From Nostoc linckia FACHB-104 (GTDB lineage Bacteria > Cyanobacteriota > Cyanobacteriia > Cyanobacteriales > Nostocaceae), in contig NZ_JACJQJ010000055.1 of NCBI RefSeq assembly GCF_014696615.1, positions 1 to 54,760 on the forward strand: a stretch of 54,760 nucleotides of DNA, read 5' to 3'. Positions 8,709 to 17,766 of this stretch are shown in pieces (positions within the stretch are counted from its first letter, which is position 1; every line of letters starts with the position of its first letter). The notes below the pieces were generated by a model, which had not been told where the DNA came from, ran no database searches, and saw only the letters and a program-made list of their open reading frames with translations. A program made the position numbers and the translations under genes.

Positions 8709-9032
8709 ATGATGAATCATTACGCGATTGAATGGATTGAAGCATGGTGCCTAGAAAATGGCTGGACAGATTTATTTGTTGAGCGTCGTAATAACTTTTG
8801 GGCTTTTCCTCCTGGCTGTGTAATGCCAGAACCAATCCCCACTCACGTGCTGAGAGTGATTAAAGCCGAAAAGGGACAGACTATGGAAGAAAAGCTGTGG
8901 TCAATATCAGCAATCATTGGCACAGTTGTAGCTGTCCTTTCTACTGTTTTCTTGAAGTGTCCTATGCCATTGGTATTAGCTTTTGCTTTTAACGCCGTTA
9001 CTGTGGCTCAGTTAGAACTTGAAGATGCCTAA
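8709..9032 (+). CDS. Small membrane protein of unknown function
   Basis: A 107-residue protein. The N-terminal 50 residues are soluble and aromatic-rich (EWIEAWCLENGWTDLFVERR, then FWAFPPGCVMPEP). The C-terminal half has two adjacent hydrophobic segments (about residues 63-82 and 84-101) separated by KCPMP. Coding character is good, and a strong rho-independent terminator follows at 9078. No Shine-Dalgarno is obvious. I do not recognise a named family; it looks like a lineage-specific cyanobacterial protein. Confidence 0.7.
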   Translation: MMNHYAIEWIEAWCLENGWTDLFVERRNNFWAFPPGCVMPEPIPTHVLRVIKAEKGQTMEEKLWSISAIIGTVVAVLSTVFLKCPMPLVLAFAFNAVTVAQLELEDA

Positions 9033-9077
9033 ATTTTTAGTTTGGGTCTCACTAACAATTAGGCTTAATAATTTAAG

Positions 9078-9114
9078 ACTGCTCTTGACTACACCTTCAG
9101 CAAGAGCAGTTTTT
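9078..9114 (+). terminator. Rho-independent terminator
   Basis: ACTGCTCTTG (9078-9087), a 13-nt loop, CAAGAGCAGT (9101-9110), then a run of T. It is placed 46 bp after the stop of the small membrane protein gene. Confidence 0.85.
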
Positions 9115-9186
9115 AATTTGTTCTTTAGCTAATTAAATAGCTATAAGCTGATACGCGTTTATATCAAATATTCTGGTGTTAAGGCT

Positions 9187-9248
9187 GTCAAGGGTCAAGA
9201 GTCAAAAGTCCAAGCTAGCCTTTGACCCTGGACTCTTGACTTTTGACC
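9187..9248. repeat. Imperfect inverted repeat of GTCAAGAGTCAAAAGTC type
   Basis: The left arm (GTCAAGAGTCAAAAGTCC region, to about 9211) and the right arm (TGGACTCTTGACTTTTGACC, to 9248) are imperfect reverse complements built of GTCAA-type heptamers. The same units form the core of the MITE-like element at 11530-11672. Confidence 0.6.
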
Positions 9249-9330
9249 ACCTGAGCGCAAAATATAGAATTTAAATGCGTAACAGCTTATAACAATCCTC
9301 AATAATTTGTGAAATATTGCATTAAGGTTC

Positions 9331-9362
9331 GTTGACTGTTGACTGTTGACTGTTAACTGTTA
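9331..9362. repeat. Heptameric short tandem repeat (GTTGACT)
   Basis: Four to five copies of GTTGACT/GTTAACT in tandem, the STRR type common in heterocystous cyanobacteria. The rest of the 9115-9636 gap is A+T-rich; an imperfect inverted repeat GGTAAT...ATTACC at about 9540-9562 lies some 75 bp before the phoD start and could be an operator. Confidence 0.8.
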
Positions 9363-9636
9363 AAAGGTTTTGCAGTACTAATATTTGTAAGACCGCATAA
9401 TCTTTTAATATCCGAAAATTAAGTTGATATTAACTCTTCCTTTGTACAAAATTAATATCTTCCCCATATTTTTGGGAAATCAAAGTAATAACTGACACAT
9501 TTAATCAAAATAATCAGTTTGTGAAAACCTGAGCTAGCAAGGTAATCCTTTTAAGGAATTACCGATGATTACGCTTTTTAAAGTGTCATATGTTTCTCTG
9601 CTTTGATTCACCCACATAGTTAGGGATAAAACAAGG

Positions 9637-11223
9637 ATGTTCAAGTACGAGAATTTTGAGCGGTTGCTGCACCATCCTATGAAACGACGCAACCTTATTA
9701 TTGGGGCGGGAGCATTTACTGGTTTGGCGATCGCTAGCCAATTTTCTCATCAACGCGCGATCGCTAATACCCGATTTTCTGATAATCCTTTTAAGCTTGG
9801 TGTAGCATCAGGCGAACCTTACGCAAACAGTGTAGTGATTTGGACTCGCCTAGCACCTGAACCTTTAAATGGTGGTGGAATGCCACCTGTAAATGTGCCA
9901 GTCCGTTGGGAAGTATCAACTGATCCCAGTATGCGGCGGATTGTGGCTAAGGGTAGAGAGTTTGCCACACCAGAACTAGGGCATTCAGTGCGGGCGATTG
10001 TTGAGGGACTCCGTCCGAGTACTTGGTATTGGTATCGATTTTATGCAGGTAACCAAGCCAGCCGCATTGGCCGGACTCGTACTGCTCCTGTACCAGGTAG
10101 CAATTTGAACAAATTTAACTTTGCGCTGGCTTCTTGCCAGAATTATCAGCAGGGATACTATACTGCTTACAAATACATGGCTCAGGATGACCTCGACTTG
10201 GTAGTCCATGTTGGTGATTACATATATGAAGGAGGAATTAGTACTACTGGCCCCAGACAACATAACAGTGCAGAAATTCTGACCTTGGAAGATTACCGCA
10301 ACCGTCACGCTCTCTACAAATTAGATGCTAATCTCCAAGATGCCCATGCAATGTTTCCTTGGATTGTTACCTGGGATGACCATGAAGTAGAAAATAACTA
10401 CGCTGACGAAATTTCAGAAATCGATACAGAACCAGATCAAGATAGGGCAATCTTTTTACAACGGCGCGCAATTGCTTATCAGGTATATTACGAACATATG
10501 CCATTGCGTCCTTTCTCGCGACCCAAAGGCCCTGATATGCAACTTTTTCGTCGGCTTTCCTTTGGAAATTTGGCAACTTTCCATGTTTTAGATACCCGCC
10601 AGTATCGCACCGATCAACCTTGTGGTGATGGTACTAAAGAACGTTGTCCAGAAGTCTTCGATCCACAAGCAACAATTCTCGGACAAACACAAGAAGATTG
10701 GTTATACAAAGGTTTAAGTAAGTCTGAAGGTAGATGGAACATCCTTGCTCAACAAGTTCCCATTGCTCAAAGAGACACAAAAGCAGGGGAAGGTCAAACC
10801 TTTAGCATGGATAAATGGGATGCTTATTTAGCCGATCGCGATCGCCTAATGGATTTTCTCGCTCAACAAAAGCCTTCTAATCCAGTATCTTTAGCAGGGG
10901 ATGTACATAACCACTGGGCGATGGATCTCAAGGCTGACTTTAATAACCCGCAATCTGCGATCGTTGGAAGTGAATTTGTCTGTTCGTCAATTAGTTCTGG
11001 TGGAGATGGAAACGAAACTATTCCCGCCTATGTAAATAGCAGTGATAATCCACACATTAAATTCTATAACAATCGGCGTGGGTATGTTCGCTGTACGCTA
11101 ACTCCAAACCTCTGGAAAGCTGACTATCTATCGATGTCAGAGGTAACAACCCCATCTGGTACTCTTAGTAAACGCGCTTCATTTGTGGTTGAAAATGACC
11201 GTCCGGGAGTACAACCTGGCTAA
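9637..11223 (+). CDS. phoD: PhoD family alkaline phosphatase, Tat-exported
   Basis: A 528-residue phosphodiesterase/phosphomonoesterase that releases phosphate from organic esters outside the cytoplasm. A twin-arginine signal (KRRNLIIGAGAFTGLAIAS) sits after a 14-residue leader, so the protein is exported folded. The N-terminal beta domain (FKLGVASGEP, VVIWTRLAPEP) is followed by the metallophosphatase core: FALASCQN, VVHVGDYIYEGG, TWDDHEVENNY, LAGDVHNHW, which carry the Fe/Ca ligands. A start at the internal ATG at 9679 would still keep the Tat motif. With the PhoX-type gene downstream it forms a phosphate-scavenging pair. I saw no convincing tandem Pho box. Confidence 0.93.
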   Translation: MFKYENFERLLHHPMKRRNLIIGAGAFTGLAIASQFSHQRAIANTRFSDNPFKLGVASGEPYANSVVIWTRLAPEPLNGGGMPPVNVPVRWEVSTDPSMRRIVAKGREFATPELGHSVRAIVEGLRPSTWYWYRFYAGNQASRIGRTRTAPVPGSNLNKFNFALASCQNYQQGYYTAYKYMAQDDLDLVVHVGDYIYEGGISTTGPRQHNSAEILTLEDYRNRHALYKLDANLQDAHAMFPWIVTWDDHEVENNYADEISEIDTEPDQDRAIFLQRRAIAYQVYYEHMPLRPFSRPKGPDMQLFRRLSFGNLATFHVLDTRQYRTDQPCGDGTKERCPEVFDPQATILGQTQEDWLYKGLSKSEGRWNILAQQVPIAQRDTKAGEGQTFSMDKWDAYLADRDRLMDFLAQQKPSNPVSLAGDVHNHWAMDLKADFNNPQSAIVGSEFVCSSISSGGDGNETIPAYVNSSDNPHIKFYNNRRGYVRCTLTPNLWKADYLSMSEVTTPSGTLSKRASFVVENDRPGVQPG

Positions 11224-11224
11224 T

Positions 11225-11267
11225 GTTGACGGTTGACGGTTGACTGTTGACTGTTGACTGTTGACTG
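11225..11267. repeat. Heptameric short tandem repeat right after phoD
   Basis: Six tandem GTTGACG/GTTGACT units begin two bases after the phoD stop codon. Confidence 0.85.
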
Positions 11268-11529
11268 GGAAGAAAGCCTCCGGATTAATCCGTGGGGTTA
11301 TTTAATTGTTAGTTTTAAATTCCCTGTATGAGTTGACCGTTGAAGTTGGAGATACGAAAAAGGGCAATAATCTGATTTTTAATGGCGAAAATAGGCAAAT
11401 TTAACGTTAGAAAACTTATATTCTTGATTTATTGCGGTAATAATCTGTTATAGGATTTTTGACGTTGATAAACGAGTCAAAAAGTTAGTTTGTGAGTCGC
11501 AATAGTTAAAAATAATACCAAATCTAATT

Positions 11530-11672
11530 AGGACTTACGCAAGTGTCACATTTTTTTCGTTGAGGCTGTCCAGAGTCAAGGGTCAAGGGTCAAAAATTCA
11601 AGTTTTTTGACCCTTGACCCTTGACTGTTGACTCTTAAACCAGAAGATTGGTGTACCAGTTGCGTAAGTCCT
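11530..11672. mobile_element. MITE-like element, family C (143 bp)
   Basis: Perfect 13-bp terminal inverted repeats AGGACTTACGCAA (11530-11542) and TTGCGTAAGTCCT (11660-11672). The interior is a long imperfect hairpin of GTCAAGG heptamers on one arm and CCTTGAC on the other, around 11573-11638. It carries no transposase, so it must be mobilised in trans if at all. A solo end occurs at 88-100. A short open frame overlapping it (11648-11842) is not credible. The rest of the 11224-11984 gap is A+T-rich with nothing else recognised. Confidence 0.75.
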
Positions 11673-11984
11673 GTACAAAAACAGAATTATTCTCATGGGA
11701 ATTCTGCATACAGATCCTTGTTGCTAATTTGATGTGGCAAGTATCTGTACTCTGGGGCAAAACTCCCATTCTTGCTTTAAATTCTTATTATTCCCATCGG
11801 CTTACTGACAACTCATTCCTGATTTATTTAACCAAAATATAATCTTCTGTTAAATTATGAGATTTAAATTTAATTATTTAGATAAGTAATTTAATTATTA
11901 ATAGTTTATATCATAATCAATTCTTTTGAATAAAATATACATTTAAAATGTAAGATTTTGATTGTATATTTAGAGTTGATTTTT

Positions 11985-14330
11985 ATGATTAAATTAAGTC
12001 GTAGACAAATTTTAATATTTTTTGCCGGAAGCGCAAGTGCTGCTTTATTAGGCGATAAAATTATCAACAATCATTCTAGTAGTGCAGCAGATAAAGTTAG
12101 AAAATTCAACTTTACACCTGTACGTTTACCGCATCCGCTGCATATTTATCAACAGTACCATAATTACTTACCAACGGGAATTGGCGAGGGCAAAGTATTA
12201 AATGCATCGCAGAATGTCAATTTAACGAGCTATAACGTAATTGATGATGTGGTAGTTCCCCCAGAATACGAACGTTATGTAATTGTAAGTTGGGGCGATC
12301 GCGTGTTTTCTAATCAAGAAGAATATGTAGGCTATAACTGCGATTACACAGCTTTTATCCCCTTAAATAAAAACAAAAGTGAAGGTTATTTATGGGTGAA
12401 TCACGAATACGTGAGTTATCCTTTCTCTATTGCAGTATTAGAATCCGCTGGTGATTTAGCAGGATTGCCCACTGCCTTTGAACCTGTAATTGGTTGGGCT
12501 TTACCTGAAAGCAGAAATCTGCAAGTTGAAGGAGAATTTTTGTATAATCTTGGTGGTTCAATTATGCGGATTTCTCGCAACAAAACTAGCAAGCGTTTTG
12601 TTGTAGTGAAAGATGCTAAAAATCGCCGTATTCATGGTCTTTCTGGATTGGGAATTAACAATCAACGCACTGATGGCTATCAAAAGGTCACAGCTTGGGG
12701 AAATCTCAGCTATCAAAAAGGCGACCAAAACTATTTAATTGCTACTGGGCCAGCTGCAACTCAAGTTTTTAATTTAAGTAGTGATGGATTAGGTAACAAA
12801 ATTATTGGGACTGCCTACAATTGTTCTGGGGGGACAACACCTTGGGGAACTATTTTAACTGCAGAAGAAAATTTTCAAAATTTAATTGGTGTAACTGAAG
12901 CAGTCAAAAGAGACGGTACTCAAATAGGTTACACCAATGGCAGCACTGGCAAAACTTTTGGTTTAGTTGGCGAAAAATACGGCTGGCTGGTGGAAATTGA
13001 CCCCGCTAACCCAAAATTCCGTCCCCGAAAACACACTTGGTTAGGTCGTTACCGCCATGAAAACGTCGCTATGCGAGTTGTAGCGGGGAAAAAGTTAGTC
13101 GCCTACATGGGTGATGACAGACGTGGCGGACACACCTGGAAATTTGTCAGCGAAAGAAAAGTTTCTTCACCCACTAGTAAAAGTAATAGTCGATTGTGGG
13201 AACAAGGAACTTTATATGTTGCGCGTTACAATCCTGATGGTACAGGTGAATGGCTACCTTTACTTTTAAATACTCCTACTAATCCCATCGCCCCAACTGT
13301 TTTGTCTTCAGTAGAATTTGCGGCTTTAGAAAAAGCGCAAAAAGACGGAATTTTAGCCTTACCAAAGCGTAAAGGTATAGCTGGACAAACAGAAGATGGT
13401 GGTATATTTAAATGCGATCGCACTAACGAAGTGCAAGTCCTACCTGCTTATCAGAACAAAAAATTAGCTGATTTTTATACCACCCAAGGTGCAGTTCTTT
13501 GTGATGCATTTTTAGCAGCCAACTTAATTGGCGGAACTCCGACAGCGCGTCCAGAAGATTTAGAAGTACATCCCCGTACACAAGAGGTTTTCATTGCTTA
13601 TACTGATGGTGCGCCGGGAAGTGATGGTTATCCTGATTCGCGTATTTTTCAAGTTGCCAAGTTAAAGAATACTGCTAACGCCACACAACAATCTGGTGGA
13701 TTGTACAAAATTATCGAAGATAGTGCCGATGGTACAGGTCTTACTTTCCGTTGGCAAAGATTAGCTCAAGGTGGAGAAGCCGGCTCAGAATCGGGTGCAG
13801 GTTTTGCTAATGTCGATAACTTAGTTTTCGACGATGCTGCTAATGTTTGGGGTGTAACAGATATGTCTACCAACACCCACAACGGTTTTAATACTGGTGC
13901 TGCGGGTAAACCAACTACTATCGATCACACAGCTAGTGGTAACGTTTCTGATTTGACGGGAGTTTTTGGTAATAACTGGTTGTTCTTTATTCCTACTAGT
14001 GGCGCTAACGCTGGACAGGTAATACCCTTTGCTTATGGCCCTGTACGTTGTGAAATGACTGGCCCTACCTTTGTTGGTGATACGCTAATTATTTCTGTAC
14101 AACATCCTGGGGAAGAATGCCCAATTAATGATGGTAAAATGTTGAGCCGCAGTATTGAGTTATTAGATTTGAATGGTAATATATTCAATCAAACTCGTAC
14201 TGTTCCTCGTGGTAGTAGTTGGCCTAGTAATATTTCTAAATCTGATGGTGGAAAACTTCAGCCTACAGGCGTTCCCCGTCCATCTGTAATTGGTATTCGC
14301 CGCAAAAATTCACAGGGTAAGTTTATTTAA
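11985..14330 (+). CDS. phoX: PhoX family (DUF839) alkaline phosphatase, Tat-type leader
   Basis: A 781-residue protein of the PhoX/DUF839 beta-propeller phosphatase family (Ca/Fe-dependent phosphomonoesterases). The frame opens at a TTG at 11958, but the ATG at 11985 gives MIKLSRRQILIFFAGSASAA, a compact twin-arginine leader, so I prefer it. Family-type segments include YLWVNHEYVSYPF, GTAYNCSGGTTPWGT, TAEENF, YGWLVEIDP, RHENVAMRV, VAYMGDDRRGGHTWKF and RPEDLEVHP. The placement next to PhoD indicates organic-phosphate use outside the cytoplasm. The DUF839 family is broad, so phosphatase activity is likely rather than certain. Confidence 0.85.
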   Translation: MIKLSRRQILIFFAGSASAALLGDKIINNHSSSAADKVRKFNFTPVRLPHPLHIYQQYHNYLPTGIGEGKVLNASQNVNLTSYNVIDDVVVPPEYERYVIVSWGDRVFSNQEEYVGYNCDYTAFIPLNKNKSEGYLWVNHEYVSYPFSIAVLESAGDLAGLPTAFEPVIGWALPESRNLQVEGEFLYNLGGSIMRISRNKTSKRFVVVKDAKNRRIHGLSGLGINNQRTDGYQKVTAWGNLSYQKGDQNYLIATGPAATQVFNLSSDGLGNKIIGTAYNCSGGTTPWGTILTAEENFQNLIGVTEAVKRDGTQIGYTNGSTGKTFGLVGEKYGWLVEIDPANPKFRPRKHTWLGRYRHENVAMRVVAGKKLVAYMGDDRRGGHTWKFVSERKVSSPTSKSNSRLWEQGTLYVARYNPDGTGEWLPLLLNTPTNPIAPTVLSSVEFAALEKAQKDGILALPKRKGIAGQTEDGGIFKCDRTNEVQVLPAYQNKKLADFYTTQGAVLCDAFLAANLIGGTPTARPEDLEVHPRTQEVFIAYTDGAPGSDGYPDSRIFQVAKLKNTANATQQSGGLYKIIEDSADGTGLTFRWQRLAQGGEAGSESGAGFANVDNLVFDDAANVWGVTDMSTNTHNGFNTGAAGKPTTIDHTASGNVSDLTGVFGNNWLFFIPTSGANAGQVIPFAYGPVRCEMTGPTFVGDTLIISVQHPGEECPINDGKMLSRSIELLDLNGNIFNQTRTVPRGSSWPSNISKSDGGKLQPTGVPRPSVIGIRRKNSQGKFI

Positions 14331-14483
14331 TTACTCAATTTATCTGTTTCTTTTATGAGCATAATCGGTGCTGATTTTTTGCTTTTATAGAAACTCAATA
14401 CCACATATTTCAGGTCAGTGCAGTTAACGAATAGGGGCACAATATATAGCAATCCTATTTCAGTTGTGAAAAATATCCGTTGT

Positions 14484-14511
14484 GGCTGTTAACCGTTGAC
14501 AGTCAACAGCC
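14484..14511. repeat. Nested palindrome upstream of argG
   Basis: GGCTGTT (14484-14490) and AACAGCC (14505-14511) enclose GTTGACaGTCAAC, itself a perfect 6-1-6 palindrome. It is made of the same GTTGAC units as the intergenic STRRs, so it may be a repeat rather than an operator for argG, whose likely -10 lies about 36 bp further on. Confidence 0.45.
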
Positions 14512-14546
14512 AACAAATAACTTAATTTCTAGATAAAAGATATGTG

Positions 14547-14552
14547 TATAAT
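14547..14552 (+). promoter_or_regulatory. Possible argG -10 (TATAAT)
   Basis: Perfect TATAAT 38 bp before the argG ATG in an otherwise untranslated stretch. No good -35 is seen at 17 bp. Confidence 0.4.
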
Positions 14553-14589
14553 AATGACTCATTGTTTGTTTTCCTAAGTGGAGAAACTA

Positions 14590-15789
14590 ATGGGTCGCGC
14601 CAAAAAGGTTGTCCTGGCTTATTCTGGGGGAGTTGATACTTCAGTGTGCATTCCTTACCTAAAGGAAGAGTGGGGTGTGGAAGAGGTAATTACGTTAGCA
14701 GCAGATTTAGGTCAAGGAGATGAATTAGAACCAGTTCGAGAAAAAGCTTTAAAATCTGGTGCAAGCGAATCTTTGGTAGCAGATGTTAAAGACAGTTTCA
14801 TTAAAGATTACGCCTTTGCAGCGATTCAAGCTAACGCCCTCTATGAAAATCGTTATCCTTTAGGAACTGCGCTTGCCCGTCCATTAATTGCCAAAATATT
14901 AGTAGAAACAGCTGAAAAATACGGTGCTGATGCGATCGCTCACGGTTGCACTGGTAAAGGTAACGATCAGGTGCGCTTTGATGTTTCCTGTGCTGCACTG
15001 AATCCTAACCTCAAAATCCTAGCACCAGCAAGGGAATGGGGGATGAGTCGGGAGCAAACCATCGCCTATGGTGAACGCTATGGTATTCCTGCACCTGTGA
15101 AAAAATCTTCTCCTTACAGTATTGATAAAAATTTGCTCGGTCGTAGCATTGAAGCTGGGGTGCTGGAAGATCCAGCATTTGAACCACCAGAAGAAATTTA
15201 TGAGATGACTAAGGCGATCGCGAATACTCCCGATCAGCCTGAATATATTGAAATTGGTTTCCAAAACGGGATTCCTACAACTCTCAATGGAGTGGCAAAA
15301 AACCCAGTTGAGCTGATTGAACAACTCAATCAACTAGCAGGAAATCACGGGATCGGGCGGATTGATATGATCGAAAACCGCTTGGTGGGTATTAAATCTC
15401 GAGAAATCTACGAATCTCCGGCAATGATAGTGTTAATTCAAGCACACCGAGATTTAGAAAGCTTAACTTTAACAGCAGATGTGAGCCACTACAAGCGTGG
15501 TATTGAAGAGACTTATACCCAATTAGTCTACAACGGTCTGTGGTACAGCCCTCTGAAAGCAGCCCTAGATGGGTTTATTCAAAAGACACAAGAACGAGTT
15601 TCTGGTACTGTACGGGTGAAACTGTTCAAAGGTAATGCTACCTTAGTCGGGCGTTGGAGTGACAATTCCCTTTATACCCCTGACTTAGCAACCTACGGCG
15701 CTGAAGACCAATTTGATCACAAAGCAGCTGAGGGCTTTATTTACGTTTGGGGTCTACCAACCCGGATTTGGGCACAGCAAAACAAGTAA
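14590..15789 (+). CDS. argG: Argininosuccinate synthase
   Basis: ArgG joins citrulline and aspartate with ATP in arginine synthesis. The N-terminal PP-loop [15 protein letters not shown], the [14 protein letters not shown] motif and the [12 protein letters not shown] segment are characteristic, and the 399-residue length is typical. The frame opens at a GTG at 14578, but the ATG at 14590 follows GGAG at a good distance and gives the family start [19 protein letters not shown]-like element begins 16 bp after the stop, and a two-way terminator follows at 15916. Confidence 0.96.
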   Translation: MGRAKKVVLAYSGGVDTSVCIPYLKEEWGVEEVITLAADLGQGDELEPVREKALKSGASESLVADVKDSFIKDYAFAAIQANALYENRYPLGTALARPLIAKILVETAEKYGADAIAHGCTGKGNDQVRFDVSCAALNPNLKILAPAREWGMSREQTIAYGERYGIPAPVKKSSPYSIDKNLLGRSIEAGVLEDPAFEPPEEIYEMTKAIANTPDQPEYIEIGFQNGIPTTLNGVAKNPVELIEQLNQLAGNHGIGRIDMIENRLVGIKSREIYESPAMIVLIQAHRDLESLTLTADVSHYKRGIEETYTQLVYNGLWYSPLKAALDGFIQKTQERVSGTVRVKLFKGNATLVGRWSDNSLYTPDLATYGAEDQFDHKAAEGFIYVWGLPTRIWAQQNK

Positions 15790-15805
15790 ATATCAAAGTA
15801 AAAGC

Positions 15806-15908
15806 AATACTACTCGGTTAAGCGTTTTGAACTCAAAATTAGTTAAGGGTGAAAGGTTTTTTCTTTCCCTTTTCCCATTCCCCTTTTTCCCCTTAACCGA
15901 CAAGTATT
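15806..15908. mobile_element. MITE-like element, family B copy 1 (103 bp)
   Basis: Terminal inverted repeats AATACTACTCGGTTAAG (15806-15822) and CTTAACCGACAAGTATT (15892-15908) differ only in the variable positions after AATACT. The interior is purine/pyrimidine-skewed (CCCTTTTCCC type). A second copy in inverse orientation lies at 36055-36178. Non-autonomous; no coding capacity. Confidence 0.75.
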
Positions 15909-15915
15909 AAAAGTA

Positions 15916-15953
15916 AAAGGCAAAAGCTCAAGTAAATGAGGACTTTTGCCTTT
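15916..15953. terminator. Two-way terminator between argG and the DedA gene
   Basis: AAAGGCAAAAG (15916-15926) and CTTTTGCCTTT (15943-15953) form an 11-bp perfect stem between two convergent genes; A and T runs are part of the arms. Confidence 0.75.
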
Positions 15954-15975
15954 GGAAGGTTTACTTTTTAGTTTA

Positions 15976-16605
15976 TTATTCTCCCGCGGCGCGCTTGACT
16001 TGGCGAGATTCCAACCACAGGGGTATCACAATCAAGGCTACTAAAATTAGTAAGGCCGCGATCGCAAAATGGCTTACCCAGGAAACCAGCTGTTCTAAAG
16101 AAACAACTCTTCCTGCGAAGAAAGCTAATGTCACCATCACACCAGCCCAAGCACTAGCCCCTGCTAAGTTGTATACAAAGAATTTTCCGAAGGACATCTC
16201 AGCTATCCCAGCTAATGGAGCTGCAAAAATTCTTAGTAATGCAAAAAAGCGGCCAAAAAATACAGCTTTAGCTGCATTTTCACTAAATTGCGCTTTAATA
16301 TTTAGTAGTTTTTCTTCAGATATCCGGAATAACTTACCCATTTGAAGTAAGAAACTCCACCCTCCGAGTCTACCAATCCAATAGCCACAAGTGCCACCAA
16401 GCACAGCACCGGCAACGGCGTTCCCAAGCACAAACCAGTAATTAAGTTCATTACTGCCAGCTAAAAACCCACCCACAAGAGTTACGGTTTCGCCAGGAAG
16501 GGGAATGCCCAAATTTTCTAGCAAAATTCCCAAAAATATTGCCCAATAACCATAATGGTGGGCGAATTCCTGGATGTTTTCTAGTGAAATCAACTCAAGA
16601 GACAT
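15976..16605 (-). CDS. DedA family membrane protein
   Basis: A 209-residue integral membrane protein with the DedA signature ENLGIPLPGE early on, GTCGYWIGRLGG, and the conserved basic FFGRFFALLRIFAAPLAG segment. There are about five hydrophobic helices, including re-entrant ones, in the inner or thylakoid membrane. DedA proteins act in envelope homeostasis, and some bacterial members flip polyprenyl-phosphate or phospholipid carriers; the substrate here is unknown. The gene is monocistronic and convergent with argG. Confidence 0.9.
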   Translation of the reverse strand: MSLELISLENIQEFAHHYGYWAIFLGILLENLGIPLPGETVTLVGGFLAGSNELNYWFVLGNAVAGAVLGGTCGYWIGRLGGWSFLLQMGKLFRISEEKLLNIKAQFSENAAKAVFFGRFFALLRIFAAPLAGIAEMSFGKFFVYNLAGASAWAGVMVTLAFFAGRVVSLEQLVSWVSHFAIAALLILVALIVIPLWLESRQVKRAAGE

Positions 16606-17069
16606 TCCGCACCGCCGTCTTTACAAATTTTTACTTGTATTATAATCTTGGCTCCTTTTTGGCAGGCCTGTCAATCAAGCCACTTACAGGGTTTTATAGT
16701 CTCTCATCTATCTTAGCTATTAACTATCGGGTCTTGACTATTGGTCTTTAATAAGTTATTAGCATACCCGTATAGTTACTGATGCTCAGTATAATCTTTT
16801 TATAAAAAATTTATTAAATAGCTACTAAATATAAAAATCTTGTAAAAGATACCTAGGATACTGCCAATCTTAGGGGGTTATGCCTATATTGATGAAAGTT
16901 AAGACAAATTATACGGCATGAATACTGAAACAACTTGTCTCAACTGCTATGCTGTAATTACCCAAATACTGGGATAGTACTGCCACGGCCGTTGTCAAGC
17001 GAACATAGTATTAATGCCCATTTTTTGTTTTTTGTTTGTTATAGTGTTGCAATTAATTCAGTGAAATTC
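16606..17069. other. Intergenic region between divergent DedA and STAS genes
   Basis: About 460 bp of A+T-rich DNA with no credible gene. It must hold promoters for both flanking genes. An open frame continues upstream from the STAS start to 16935, but its translation has no family resemblance. Confidence 0.4.
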
Positions 17070-17423
17070 ATGACTCTAAAACAGAAACTTCAAGTGGTTT
17101 TTTTCAAACCTCAAGGCAGCATTGATTTAGAGGGTGGTATAGCTTTAAGTAATGAGATGGCTCAAGTAATACCCCAACCTCATCAACTTTGGGTGATCAA
17201 TTTAGCCGCAGTGGATTTTATGGATAGTTCTGGATTGGTCTCCCTAGTCAAAGGATTAAAAGCTGCACGCCAAAGTGGATGTCGCTTAGTTCTTTGCAAT
17301 GTAGAAGCACCTGTCCGGCTGATTTTAGAAATAACTCAACTGGATTCAGTATTTGAAATTTTTGATACTTATGAAGATGTTCTCTCTCTTGTCCACGATC
17401 GCAGACTGGCTCTAGCAAGTTGA
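17070..17423 (+). CDS. STAS-domain anti-sigma factor antagonist-like protein
   Basis: A 117-residue single STAS domain. The sequence has the core FFKPQGSIDLEGG and the phospho-acceptor loop VDFMDSSGLVSLVKGL, whose Ser is the SpoIIAA-type phosphorylation site. Partner-switching systems use such proteins to sequester anti-sigma or response proteins; no kinase partner is adjacent. The open frame begins at 16935, but homology-like sequence begins at the ATG at 17070. There is no clear RBS. Confidence 0.88.
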   Translation: MTLKQKLQVVFFKPQGSIDLEGGIALSNEMAQVIPQPHQLWVINLAAVDFMDSSGLVSLVKGLKAARQSGCRLVLCNVEAPVRLILEITQLDSVFEIFDTYEDVLSLVHDRRLALAS

Positions 17424-17766
17424 ATCTACATTTCATCGGAAAATGCATGGTGAGGTCAACAAATTTTATAAATTCTTAATAATGTCTCTGGGTAAGGCAT
17501 TCTCACCATGATTAACGATACCAAACTGGTGCTTATACAATTTCTTGAAATTTCCACTATCCCAGAGACAACCGCTCATTAAGCGTCAATAAAACACCTT
17601 AAGGGCAATTGCCCTTGGGGCATCTACATAAACTTATATTTTTATAACTTTAAGTTTGATTATAAAAAAAATTAGGCAAGACTCAGGGACAAACGATACA
17701 AAATTCCAAAATTTATTGAAATTTTGACTTTTGAATCTTCAGCCCTACTAAATGACAGATTACTAA
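17424..17766. other. Intergenic region with a 16-bp palindrome
   Basis: About 340 bp with no gene. It contains AAGGGCAATTGCCCTT (17601-17616), a perfect palindrome that could form a hairpin in transcripts from either side, without a U-tract. Confidence 0.45.

Noticed and set aside
9400-9636. Pho box upstream of phoD, and likewise upstream of phoX (11850-11960)
   Set aside because: I looked for tandem CTTAACCT-like 8-mers at 11-bp spacing and found only A+T-rich near matches that would arise by chance.
11648-11842. 64-codon open frame between phoD and phoX
   Set aside because: It overlaps the MITE end, has no ribosome binding site, and its translation shows no protein-like pattern.
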